The position numbers and the translations under genes were made by a program. Below are positions 1 to 7,363 of a stretch of 64,000 nucleotides of DNA, piece by piece (positions within the stretch are counted from its first letter, which is position 1; the number at the start of each line of letters is the position of its first letter). The stretch is taken from the NCBI GenBank assembly GCA_017548605.1, contig JAFYZT010000018.1, positions 1 to 64,000 on the forward strand. The letters run 5' to 3'. Origin of the DNA: Prevotella sp. Its GTDB lineage: Bacteria > Bacteroidota > Bacteroidia > Bacteroidales > Bacteroidaceae. The notes beneath the pieces are model-generated. The model did not search any database. It saw nothing but the letters and a program-made list of their open reading frames with translations, and had not been told where the DNA came from.

Positions 1-2
1 AC

Positions 3-980
3 TACTACCTCAGGGACCATCTGGGCAGCGTGAGGATAGTGATGAGGCAGGACGGCACGGTGGAGCAGCGGAACCAGTACTACCCCGACGGCACGCTCTT
101 CGGCAAGCAGAGCACGGGCGGCACGGTGCAGCCCTACAAGTACGGCGGGAAGGAACTGGAGCGCACGCTGCCCCTGGATGAGTACGACTTCGGCGCGAGG
201 TGGATGGACCCGGTCGTCGGGGGAAGGTTCACCACGATGGACCCGCTCTGCGAGAAATACTACAGCGTAAGCCCGTATGCGTATTGCGGGGGAGATCCGA
301 TTAATGCGTTTGACCCAGATGGGAGGGACTGGTATCAAAATAATGAAACAACGTACTACACATGGTTTGACGGGAATATAGGTAGAGAAGGATTTACTTA
401 TATAGGAGGTAAAGGAAGTTTGCTTGGTGAATTTGAATCTAAAATTAATAATATTTTAATAAACGTATTTCATAATAAGAATGGATTATATTCTGAGGGA
501 CGTACAATTGATTTTACAGATCCAAACAAGGGTGCTATTTTACCTTCAGACTTAATGAAGATGGATGATTTTCTTGATGAATTTGTTTTTGGATATGGTC
601 CTGAAATATCCATATTAACGAGTAATCACCCTTATACAAAAGCATTACAGACAGACGACGTGGTCGTTGAAAGCCAGCAAAAATTGCGTTCGGGCAAAAC
701 TGATATCCCTGGGCAAATAACAGAAGTTAAGAAAGATTGGGGTATATGGGATTATATCTCAACATTTTCTATAGCTAAACAGTTTGTTGGATCTTATTCA
801 TTTGATTCATACACATCAAATGATGGGAAACATCTTTTGAATATTATTTATGATACTAAAAATTTACGATCACTTGTTTATCATCTACCTGGAAGTGGAT
901 ATTTGAATCATTCAAGAAATAGTGGTTTTAATCCACTAGCAAATACATATCAATTTTATATATGGAAATCAACAAAATAA
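3..980 (+). CDS. Rhs-family protein, 3' end, with C-terminal toxin-like tip (5' end outside window)
   Basis: The frame is open from the window edge, so the N-terminus is missing. The first ~110 residues are Rhs core (DHLGSVR, YYPDG, YDFGARW, SPYAYCGG) ending in the hallmark DPDGRDW at bases 312-332. There the GC-rich core switches abruptly to AT-rich sequence, and the last ~215 residues match no family I recognise. In Rhs and other polymorphic toxins the core forms a shell, and the variable tip after the DPDG motif is the toxin. The tip here is therefore inferred to be an exported toxin of unknown activity. The stop lies 19 bases inside the next gene, a lipoprotein, which fits toxin-immunity coupling. 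A non-toxic displaced tip is the alternative. Confidence 0.85.
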   Translation, partial: YYLRDHLGSVRIVMRQDGTVEQRNQYYPDGTLFGKQSTGGTVQPYKYGGKELERTLPLDEYDFGARWMDPVVGGRFTTMDPLCEKYYSVSPYAYCGGDPINAFDPDGRDWYQNNETTYYTWFDGNIGREGFTYIGGKGSLLGEFESKINNILINVFHNKNGLYSEGRTIDFTDPNKGAILPSDLMKMDDFLDEFVFGYGPEISILTSNHPYTKALQTDDVVVESQQKLRSGKTDIPGQITEVKKDWGIWDYISTFSIAKQFVGSYSFDSYTSNDGKHLLNIIYDTKNLRSLVYHLPGSGYLNHSRNSGFNPLANTYQFYIWKSTK

Positions 981-1399
981 CAATAATAATTATAGTTGCT
1001 GTTCTTCTGTCTTTTCCCATATTGTTATCTTGTGACAACACGCAATATAAGCAGATTGGGGATACGTATTATTATTTGATGGAAGATTCGCAAGGAAATG
1101 CTCACCTATATTACAAAGAAGGCTCTGAACATTTTTTTTATGCTATTGCGCATGAAGGTGTTATCAGTGATGTATATTGGAATCAAAAATTCATTATTAT
1201 TAAATGCTGCCAATCAGATAATGATACTATTAAATTTTGGTATGTAATGAAGAATATAAAGGAATATGTTTGGAACGATTTGGAGATTAAACCCTATTTT
1301 AATAGAAAAGAATATGAAATAGCAATAGACTCAATAGGGTTATCTGAAGAACATATGGAACACACTGATGGGACAATACCTTGGCGCATAAATTTATAG
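962..1399 (+). CDS. small lipoprotein, candidate immunity protein for the Rhs tip
   Basis: A 145-residue protein with a charged start, a hydrophobic stretch and a lipobox ending LLSC (Cys24), so it is predicted to be lipidated and held in the envelope. The mature part is rich in Tyr, Trp and acidic residues and matches no family I know. It starts inside the last codons of the upstream Rhs gene and shares its AT-rich composition, unlike the GC-rich Rhs core. This position is where immunity genes of Rhs toxins sit. An envelope-anchored immunity protein would imply a toxin acting in the periplasm or at the inner membrane. The lipoprotein call is firm; the immunity role is inferred from position only. 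Confidence 0.7.
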   Translation: MEINKITIIIIVAVLLSFPILLSCDNTQYKQIGDTYYYLMEDSQGNAHLYYKEGSEHFFYAIAHEGVISDVYWNQKFIIIKCCQSDNDTIKFWYVMKNIKEYVWNDLEIKPYFNRKEYEIAIDSIGLSEEHMEHTDGTIPWRINL

Positions 1400-1429
1400 G
1401 TGATAATATCAGCTGTTGAATGAATCATG

Positions 1430-1482
1430 ATTCTTACCGCCGGTGACACGTACTATGTCTATAACGACCACAGCCAGATGCC
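1430..1482 (+). pseudogene. remnant of Rhs core
   Basis: About 50 bases translate to TAGDTYYVYNDHSQMP, closely resembling TAAGDTYYVYNHLGQLR in the Rhs-type gene at about 3097-3147. The fragment is isolated between AT-rich genes and has no open frame around it. It looks like a recombination scar left when an Rhs tip cassette was inserted or displaced. Confidence 0.65.
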
Positions 1483-1603
1483 AGTATTAAACAAGTGCTA
1501 TACCTACTGTAAATGCACAAATAACCCTCTTTCTCTTTGGTAATAAACACTTATGAGTAATAGTGTTCGATTTTGTAGTATTTCATAACACATTTAATAT
1601 AAT

Positions 1604-2302
1604 ATGGTATTTCACAATAAATACAACACTTTTCTATTGTATGCAGCAATATGTTTATTAACATCCTCTTGCGTATATCTGGAAAGAATACAAGATAGAA
1701 AAGAAAAATCTCAATTGAGGTTTGATGATTGTTTGGAAAAAACTGACGGGATAATCCGTACAGATGGTGTATATATTGATGAATATTATGTTAAGTACCC
1801 GAAATGGAATCCTTGGGGCGTATTCGAACCTATAGATAATATATCATGTGTCAAATTTTTTGAAGATGGCACATTTTTTAATCTTGGATTACATGGCAAC
1901 GTAATAGATAGTATAAGACCATGGTTGGAGGGATTTGATATCGAAAGAATCCAAATAAGAGATTTGGGACTATATAGCTGTTCAAAGAACAACGTCATTC
2001 GTGTGGAATCTTATTGGCAAAATGACATATTATTGTTTAGGCATTTATTTCCTTACCAATTATATGTGGATTCTTTCCTTGTATATAACGATTCTGTTAT
2101 TATTGAAAAAAGACATAATCCTGTTCTTTCTGGAACACTTGTTTTTATCCCTTGTTCCATTCCCATTACATCTCATCATCCTTTCAAATCCAAAAGGTTT
2201 TTATGGAATGACAAAAAGGCCAGAAAACAGTATCTGAGGGAATGGAAAAAGATAAAGAAAGAACGGAAGAAATCAAAAAATAAATATGTATATCGGGAAT
2301 AA
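1604..2302 (+). CDS. lipoprotein of unknown function in Rhs locus
   Basis: A 232-residue protein with an N-terminal hydrophobic segment and a lipobox ending LTSSC (Cys23), then a mature region of mixed composition and a very basic, Lys/Arg-rich C-terminus. No family was recognised. It is AT-rich like the preceding lipoprotein and is bracketed by two GC-rich Rhs scraps (about 1430-1482 and 2320-2397), suggesting it arrived with a displaced toxin-tip cassette whose toxin part is now gone. It may be an orphan immunity protein. The start is the first ATG before the signal sequence; no clear promoter box was seen close upstream. Confidence 0.65.
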   Translation: MVFHNKYNTFLLYAAICLLTSSCVYLERIQDRKEKSQLRFDDCLEKTDGIIRTDGVYIDEYYVKYPKWNPWGVFEPIDNISCVKFFEDGTFFNLGLHGNVIDSIRPWLEGFDIERIQIRDLGLYSCSKNNVIRVESYWQNDILLFRHLFPYQLYVDSFLVYNDSVIIEKRHNPVLSGTLVFIPCSIPITSHHPFKSKRFLWNDKKARKQYLREWKKIKKERKKSKNKYVYRE

Positions 2303-2319
2303 TCTTGTTATCGGGCATA

Positions 2320-2397
2320 CCACCAGGAGGGGAATTTTAAACACCGACCACGACGGCAACGTCGTCTCCACCAACAGTTACAACTACAGGAGGCCGT
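2320..2397 (+). pseudogene. GC-rich scrap, probably Rhs-derived
   Basis: Composition jumps back to GC-rich here. One frame reads LNTDHDGNVVSTNSYNYRRP before a stop at 2395-2397, reminiscent of the DHLGNV and Y-rich repeats of Rhs cores. It has no start of its own and is read as a truncated 3' remnant just before the next Rhs-type gene. Confidence 0.4.
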
Positions 2398-2403
2398 AAC
2401 GGA

Positions 2404-3491
2404 ATGATGAACTTGACAAAGACAATGACGATGGACAGTAAGGAGAGATATATGACAGTCACGGCGGTGATGGCCGTGACTGTGCTGGTTGCACTCTTGG
2501 CACTGCCTTGCCCCGCCCGGGCACAGGACACCTCGCGCAACTTCGTCAAGTCCGTGACGATGCTCGATGCCAACGGGACGGACTCCCTCGAGGCCGTGCA
2601 GTACTGTGACGGGCTGGGCCGTCCGACCGTCGCCGTCGCCACTGTGGGGTCGCAGGGCGGCACGGCATGCACCATGACGACATATGACGGCTCGGGACGC
2701 GAGAGGCGCAGGTACGTCCCCGTGCCGGGCAGCGGCCTCGGCTATATGGGCGAGAGCGACGTACAGGCGGCTTCCTACGGCTTCTACACGGACGGCGGGG
2801 GCTTCACCGAGAACCACTACGATGCCCTGAACAGGGTGACGGCCGTCGATATCGCCGGCGACGCATGGCGGCAGGCGGGCAGGCGGGACAGGACCGTGTA
2901 TCTCGCCAATACCCTCGCCGACGGGGTGCTCCACTACGAGGCTCCCGAGGACGGGACCTTCAGCCTGACGCTGCCGGAGAGCACTTCCTTCCAATACTAC
3001 CCGGCGGGCTCTCTTGTCAAGACGGTGTCCCGGGACGCCGACAGCACGTGCGTCACCGTCTTCACGAATCTTCTCGGGGAGAAGGTGCTCGAGCGCACCG
3101 CGGCGGGAGACACGTACTACGTCTATAACCACCTCGGGCAGCTCCGCTTCGTGCTCACCCCGGCATTTGAAATAATCTCACGCTCGAAGGCAATGTTTGC
3201 CTATGAATACCGTTATGACTATAGGGGGAGCGTCATTGAGAAAATACTGCCCGGCGACATGGTGACGACATACACCTACGGCATGGTCGACCGCCTCACG
3301 GGGGCTACTCCAAGGCGACCCGCCTGAACAGCACGACATACGGCTTCAAGCTCAACTATTACAACCACGACCATCTGGGCAACGTCCGCGAGGTGGTGAA
3401 TGCCAGCAGCGGGGTCCTGCAGGTGGCGGCTCGGAAAAGCTCAAATAAATTTGGTTTTTCCCTCACCTTGCACTATCTTTGCATAAGATAA
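2404..3491 (+). pseudogene. Rhs-type gene with signal peptide (DUF6443-like N-terminus), frameshifted and truncated
   Basis: The reading frame 2404-3327 encodes 307 residues: a signal peptide ending PARAQ, a DUF6443-like start (YCDGLGRPTVAV) as in secreted Bacteroidetes Rhs proteins, and YD-type repeats (YVYNHLGQLRFVLTP, YEYRYDYRG). The frame is lost at the G-run near 3300-3304; one extra G would continue as GGYSKATRLNSTTYGFKLNY and DHLGNVREV, an Rhs-core motif. Even then the frame ends at 3489-3491 inside an unrelated repeat. Family members are usually over 1000 residues, so most of the core is missing. It is probably a dead gene. A sequencing error at the G-run would restore only about 55 residues. 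Confidence 0.75.
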
Positions 3492-3568
3492 GCTGCATCT
3501 CGGAATAAAAAATGAACACGTTCATTTTGTTCTCCACTCAATTTGCATTATCTTTTCATAAAATAGGC
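3425..3568 (+). repeat. 144-bp promoter-bearing repeat, copy 1
   Basis: Nearly identical to 3569-3712, offset exactly 144 bases. It interrupts the Rhs remnant. It holds one intact Bacteroidetes promoter (TTTG at 3450-3453, 20 bases, TATCTTTG at 3474-3481), an inverted repeat AATGAAC-AC-GTTCATT, and a second promoter (TTTG 3526-3529) whose -7 box has decayed to TATCTTTT. Confidence 0.8.
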
Positions 3569-3712
3569 GGCGGCTCGGAAAAGCTCAAATAAATTTGGTT
3601 TTTCCCTCACCTTGCACTATCTTTGCATAAGATAAGCTGCATTTCGGTATAAAAAATGAACAAGTTCATTTTGTTCTCCACTCAATTTGCATTATCTTTG
3701 CATTCTCAATCA
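3569..3712 (+). repeat. 144-bp promoter-bearing repeat, copy 2, upstream of dnaX
   Basis: Second copy, directly abutting the first. Both promoters are intact: TATCTTTG at 3618-3625 and again at 3693-3700. The internal inverted repeat reads AATGAAC-AA-GTTCATT. It ends 17 bases before dnaX. Shorter relatives occur at 7258-7347 and, on the minus strand, at 43711-43802. Confidence 0.8.
3670..3700 (+). promoter_or_regulatory. dnaX promoter
   Basis: TTTG at 3670-3673, 19-base spacer, TATCTTTG at 3693-3700, the Bacteroidetes sigma-ABfr consensus. Predicted transcription start is about 3706, giving a leader of about 25 bases. Confidence 0.7.
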
Positions 3713-3729
3713 ATTAACCAAAGCCAATT

Positions 3730-5496
3730 ATGGATTATATCGTTTCCGCCAGGAAATACCGACCCATGACTTTCGACAGCGTGGTGGGACAGTCGTCGCT
3801 GACCATTACACTGAAGAACGCCGTGAAGAGCGGCAAACTGGCCCACGCCTTCCTGTTCTGCGGACCGCGCGGGGTAGGCAAGACCACCTGCGCCCGTATA
3901 TTTGCCAAGGCCATCAACTGCCAGAACCCGTCACCCGACGGTGAGGCCTGCAACGAATGTGAAAGTTGCCGTTCCTTCAACGAGCAACGGTCGATGAACA
4001 TCTTTGAACTCGATGCAGCGAGTAACAACGGCGTGGATGATATTCGCGACCTGATACAGCAGACGCTTATCCCGCCTCAGACCGGCAAATACAAGGTGTT
4101 TATCATCGACGAGGTACACATGCTCTCGCAAGCAGCATTCAACGCCTTCCTAAAGACGTTGGAAGAGCCGCCATCATATGTCATCTTCATTCTGGCCACC
4201 ACCGAGAAACACAAGTTGCTGCCCACTATCATCTCACGCTGCCAGATTTACGACTTTGAGCGGATGAGCGTGGCCGACACCATCAACCACCTGAAGATGG
4301 TGGCCGAGAAGGAGGGTATCACCTACGAGGAGGAGGCCTTGAACATTATCGCCGAGAAAGCCGACGGCGGTATGCGTGACGCCCTGTCGATTTTCGACCA
4401 ATGCGCCAGCTTCAGCCAGAACAACCTCACCTACGCCAAGGTGATAGAAAACCTGAACGTGCTCGATGCGGAATACTACTTCAAGATTGTGGACCTGGCC
4501 ATCGATAATAAGGTGAGTGACGTGATGCTGTTGCTCAACGATGTAATTACCAAGGGGTTCGACGGCGGTCATCTCGTCAACGGACTGGCAGCACACATCC
4601 GCAACGTGATGATGGCCAAGGACGAGAAGACACTGAAACTGCTGGAAACAAGTGCCCGTCATCGCGAGCGTTATCAGGAGCAGGCCAAACGCTGTCCCGA
4701 CCGTTTCCTATACAAAGCCCTGCGACTAACCAACCGCTGCGATATGGACTATCGCCAGAGCAGCAATAAACGGCTGTTGGTGGAACTGACGCTCATCGAG
4801 ATAGCACAGATCACCCAAGAGGATGACAGCGAGGGTGCGGGGCGCCGCCCTGCAAGAAGATTGAAAACCCTGTTTAAGAAATTGGTGCCCGCCTCCCGGC
4901 AGCAAGCGACCCAGCAGGTGGCCGCGTCGGGACAGACCGCCCAGACCATCACCATGGCACCCGTGGGCACCAACCCCGCTGCAACGACCCCTGCCGTCAC
5001 ACCTCAAAAGCCGATGGTGAAACCTCCCGTGCTCAACCTGAGCCAGATCACCCATTCTTTCGACAAGCTGCGCAACGAACCCAAAGACACGGTCTACCAG
5101 CGTGTGGACGAGCGCGTTGACATCAAGGAAAACAAGCCATTCACGCAGGAAGACCTGGAACGTGAATGGCTTGCCATGTGCATGCGCATGCCCCAGCCGA
5201 TGCATGGTCTGGCATCACGTCTGAAGAACGTGAAGCCCCGCATCACCGACTATCCGAATATAGAACTTGTGGTAGACAACCAGAGTGTGCAAAGTCAGGT
5301 GGCCGCCATCAGCGGTCGCATACGCGCCACCATGGCCAAGGCATTGAACAACGGGGAGATACAGTTCACCGTCCGTCTTGCTGCCATAGAAGAAGTAGGA
5401 AAGGTTCTCTCCAAACGTGAACTGTTCGCCCAATTGCGCGAACAGAACCCCGCCATCGACCGTTTGAGCACATTGCTCGACTTGGAGGTGTCGTGA
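3730..5496 (+). CDS. dnaX: DNA polymerase III subunit gamma/tau
   Basis: Clamp-loader ATPase of the replicative polymerase, 588 residues. Seen in order: Walker A GPRGVGKT (45-52), a zinc module with Cys64/74/77/80, Walker B IIDEVHML, and the sensor motif SRCQ. These are standard DnaX AAA+ marks. After about residue 370 comes a low-complexity Gln/Ala/Pro/Thr linker, then a C-terminal tau-like domain. The ATG at 3730 starts the conserved MDYIVSARKYRP. It is transcribed alone from a repeat-borne promoter and converges with asnA. No obvious slippery heptamer for a short gamma form was noticed, though I did not search exhaustively. Confidence 0.97.
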   Translation: MDYIVSARKYRPMTFDSVVGQSSLTITLKNAVKSGKLAHAFLFCGPRGVGKTTCARIFAKAINCQNPSPDGEACNECESCRSFNEQRSMNIFELDAASNNGVDDIRDLIQQTLIPPQTGKYKVFIIDEVHMLSQAAFNAFLKTLEEPPSYVIFILATTEKHKLLPTIISRCQIYDFERMSVADTINHLKMVAEKEGITYEEEALNIIAEKADGGMRDALSIFDQCASFSQNNLTYAKVIENLNVLDAEYYFKIVDLAIDNKVSDVMLLLNDVITKGFDGGHLVNGLAAHIRNVMMAKDEKTLKLLETSARHRERYQEQAKRCPDRFLYKALRLTNRCDMDYRQSSNKRLLVELTLIEIAQITQEDDSEGAGRRPARRLKTLFKKLVPASRQQATQQVAASGQTAQTITMAPVGTNPAATTPAVTPQKPMVKPPVLNLSQITHSFDKLRNEPKDTVYQRVDERVDIKENKPFTQEDLEREWLAMCMRMPQPMHGLASRLKNVKPRITDYPNIELVVDNQSVQSQVAAISGRIRATMAKALNNGEIQFTVRLAAIEEVGKVLSKRELFAQLREQNPAIDRLSTLLDLEVS

Positions 5497-5507
5497 ACCC
5501 ACCTAAT

Positions 5508-5535
5508 ACCCACCCCGACCCTCCCAAAGGGAGGG
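5508..5535 (+). repeat. outer inverted repeat, left arm (asnA segment)
   Basis: 28 bases whose exact reverse complement occurs at 7222-7249. It is GC-rich and itself contains a small palindrome (CCTCCCAAAGGGAGG). Confidence 0.75.
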
Positions 5536-5582
5536 TGCAGGAGCCCCCCACCAACTCCCCCGAAGACAAAGCCCCCCACCAA

Positions 5583-5598
5583 CTCCCCCGAGGGGGAG
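5583..5598. terminator. GC-rich hairpin between convergent dnaX and asnA
   Basis: CTCCCCC-GA-GGGGGAG forms a perfect 7-bp stem. There is no strong T-tract on either side, so termination is plausible but unproven. It belongs to the family of CCTCCCC/GGGGAGG palindromes in this window. Confidence 0.4.
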
Positions 5599-5620
5599 CA
5601 TGATTACCCTGTGGAGTATT

Positions 5621-5656
5621 TACGCCCTCCCCTCGGGGAGGGATGGGGAGGGGGCT
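5621..5656 (+). repeat. inner inverted repeat, left arm (asnA segment)
   Basis: 36 bases exactly reverse-complementary to 7148-7183. It ends two bases before the asnA stop codon and contains an internal palindrome (CCCTCCCCTCGGGGAGGG). Confidence 0.8.
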
Positions 5657-5657
5657 C

Positions 5658-6695
5658 CTATATCAGCGGCATGCCGAGGGCTTCGCACTGCTGACGCATT
5701 TCGTCGGGCCAGATGCTGGCCTGAATCTCACCGATATGCGCTTTGTGGAGCATCACCATGCAGAGACGGCTCTGACCGATGCCACCGCCGATGCTCAGAG
5801 GCAGGTTGCCCTCCATGAGCTGACGGTGGAAGAAAAGTTGTTCGCGTTCTTCCTGATTCTCTTCTTTTAGCTGTCGCAGCAACGCCGCCTTGTCGACACG
5901 AATACCCATCGACGACAATTCGAGTGAGCGACCGAGGACAGGATACCAAATGAGGATGTCGCCATTGAGTCCCATGCGTCCGTCCTCACCGACAGTCGAC
6001 CAGTCGTCGTAGTCGGGAGCGCGTCCGTCGTGTTTCTCCCCATTCGACAGTTTTCCTCCTATACCACCGATAAACACTGCACCATATGCCTTGCAGATGG
6101 CATCCTCACGCTCGTGGGGTGCTTTATCGGGGTACATCTGAAGAAGGTCTTCGCTATGGATGAAATGAATCTTTTCCGGCAGGAATGGTTTGATTTGCGG
6201 ATAGGTCTCGCAAGTGAGGTATTCGGTGCGCAGGATAGCCGCGTAGATACGTTCCACCACCTCGTGCAGGTATTTCACTGAGCGCTGTTCGGGTTTGATG
6301 ACCGACTCCCAGTCCCACTGATCGACATAAAGAGAATGGATATTATCGAGTTCCTCGTCAGCACGAATAGCATTCATATCGGTATAGACACCATAGCCTG
6401 GTTCGATATTGTATTCAGCCAACGTCAGTCTCTTCCATTTCGCCAACGAATGGACCACCTCCGCCTTGGCATCACCCAAGTCCTTAATGGGGAACGTAAC
6501 TGCCCGCTCCACACCGTTGAGGTCGTCGTTGATGCCCAGTCCCTTCAATACGAACAGGGGTGCCGTGACACGTCGCAGGCGCAGTTCGGTGCTTAGGTTC
6601 TGCTGGAAAAAGTCCTTGATTAGTTTAATGCCCTGCTCCGTCTGCTTGGTGTCGAGCAGGGCCTTGTAATCGATGGGTTGGATGAGTTGGCTCAT
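5658..6695 (-). CDS. asnA: aspartate--ammonia ligase (asparagine synthetase A)
   Basis: Makes asparagine from aspartate, ATP and free ammonia in the cytoplasm; related to class II aminoacyl-tRNA synthetases. The 345-residue length is close to the AsnA norm (about 330-345), and the sequence carries AsnA-like stretches (GLGINDDLNGVERAV, YVDQWDWE, GGIGQSRLCM). The single gene has its own promoter and converges with dnaX. It sits between two nested pairs of inverted repeats (5508/7249 and 5621/7183). asnS lies far away at 38.9 kb. Its codon use and composition look ordinary for the window. Confidence 0.96.
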   Translation of the reverse strand: MSQLIQPIDYKALLDTKQTEQGIKLIKDFFQQNLSTELRLRRVTAPLFVLKGLGINDDLNGVERAVTFPIKDLGDAKAEVVHSLAKWKRLTLAEYNIEPGYGVYTDMNAIRADEELDNIHSLYVDQWDWESVIKPEQRSVKYLHEVVERIYAAILRTEYLTCETYPQIKPFLPEKIHFIHSEDLLQMYPDKAPHEREDAICKAYGAVFIGGIGGKLSNGEKHDGRAPDYDDWSTVGEDGRMGLNGDILIWYPVLGRSLELSSMGIRVDKAALLRQLKEENQEEREQLFFHRQLMEGNLPLSIGGGIGQSRLCMVMLHKAHIGEIQASIWPDEMRQQCEALGMPLI

Positions 6696-6720
6696 ACTAT
6701 ATCGTTTTTGAAAATCGCGG

Positions 6721-6728
6721 CAAAGGTA
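6721..6728 (-). promoter_or_regulatory. asnA promoter -7 box
   Basis: TACCTTTG on the minus strand, about 26 bases before the asnA ATG. A weak -33 candidate (CTTG) lies 19 bases upstream. Confidence 0.5.
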
Positions 6729-7147
6729 CGAACATTTTGCGTAATAGCAAGCAAAAATCCAAAATTTTTGTCATATCGTTATTAAAATATGGCAAAATTG
6801 TTACAAAATGAGAGGGAAACGGCATTGCCTTTAACCACCATGTTGGTTTGCAAGAGGTTTTACACGAACATCCCGCTTTGAAGAGTTTGTCTGCTTAAGG
6901 ACTAAATCGCTTTGCTGGTATTTTTCACAACCACCCCGCCCCCTCCTTGCCTAAGGAGGGGTACCTACCCTCCCCAAGCCCCTCCCGACATCGGGAGGGG
7001 ATGTAACCGTTGCCTTCGGCGATTTTTCCTCGCCATGGCATAGTTGAAACAAGTTTCACTCTGCTCATGGCTTAACGGAAAAATTGTCTCCCGTCGCTCA
7101 GACATTAAAGTACTGCTCCCTTTTTCTGCCGGTCGCAGTATTATTTA

Positions 7148-7183
7148 GCCCCCTCCCCATCCCTCCCCGAGGGGAGGGCGTAG
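7148..7183 (-). repeat. inner inverted repeat, right arm (asnA segment)
   Basis: Exact reverse complement of 5621-5656 over 36 bases. Confidence 0.8.
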
Positions 7184-7221
7184 AGTGTTGAATGTTGAGT
7201 GTTGAGTGTTCTCAATCTACT

Positions 7222-7249
7222 CCCTCCCTTTGGGAGGGTCGGGGTGGGT
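7222..7249 (-). repeat. outer inverted repeat, right arm (asnA segment)
   Basis: Exact reverse complement of 5508-5535 over 28 bases. Confidence 0.75.
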
Positions 7250-7257
7250 GTCAATTT

Positions 7258-7347
7258 TTCCTTATCTTTACATAAGATAAGCTGCATTTCGGGATAAAAA
7301 AGGAACACATACATTTTGTTCTCCTCTCAATTTGCATTATCTTTGCA
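7258..7347 (+). repeat. promoter-bearing repeat, copy 3
   Basis: Matches the distal ~90 bases of the 144-bp repeats upstream of dnaX. It contains a perfect CTTATCTT-TACAT-AAGATAAG inverted repeat and the same promoter spacing. Its first -7 box has decayed to TATCTTTA, while the second (7338-7345) is intact. Confidence 0.75.
7315..7345 (+). promoter_or_regulatory. promoter of the lipoprotein gene at 7364
   Basis: TTTG 7315-7318, 19 bases, TATCTTTG 7338-7345. Carried by the repeat at 7258-7347. Confidence 0.65.
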
Positions 7348-7363
7348 TAAAAGTTATTATATC

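Larger units (their letters stand above)
6696..7363. other. 668-base gene-free region with repeats
   Basis: No credible coding frame was found. It holds the asnA promoter, a GC-rich palindromic repeat cluster (about 6935-6998, including CCCCTCCCGACATCGGGAGGGG), the right arms of the inverted repeats around asnA (7148-7183, 7222-7249), a short GTTGAGT-type tandem run (about 7183-7212), and a promoter-bearing repeat (7258-7347). I saw no riboswitch or structured RNA that I recognise. Confidence 0.7.

Noticed and set aside
2308-3132. 274-residue open frame on the minus strand
   Set aside because: Shadow of the GC-rich Rhs-type gene; the product is His/Arg/Val-rich without domains, and the plus strand has clear family motifs.
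6696-7257. Structured RNA or riboswitch in the gene-free region
   Set aside because: Only repeat palindromes and a promoter were recognisable; no conserved aptamer motif was seen.
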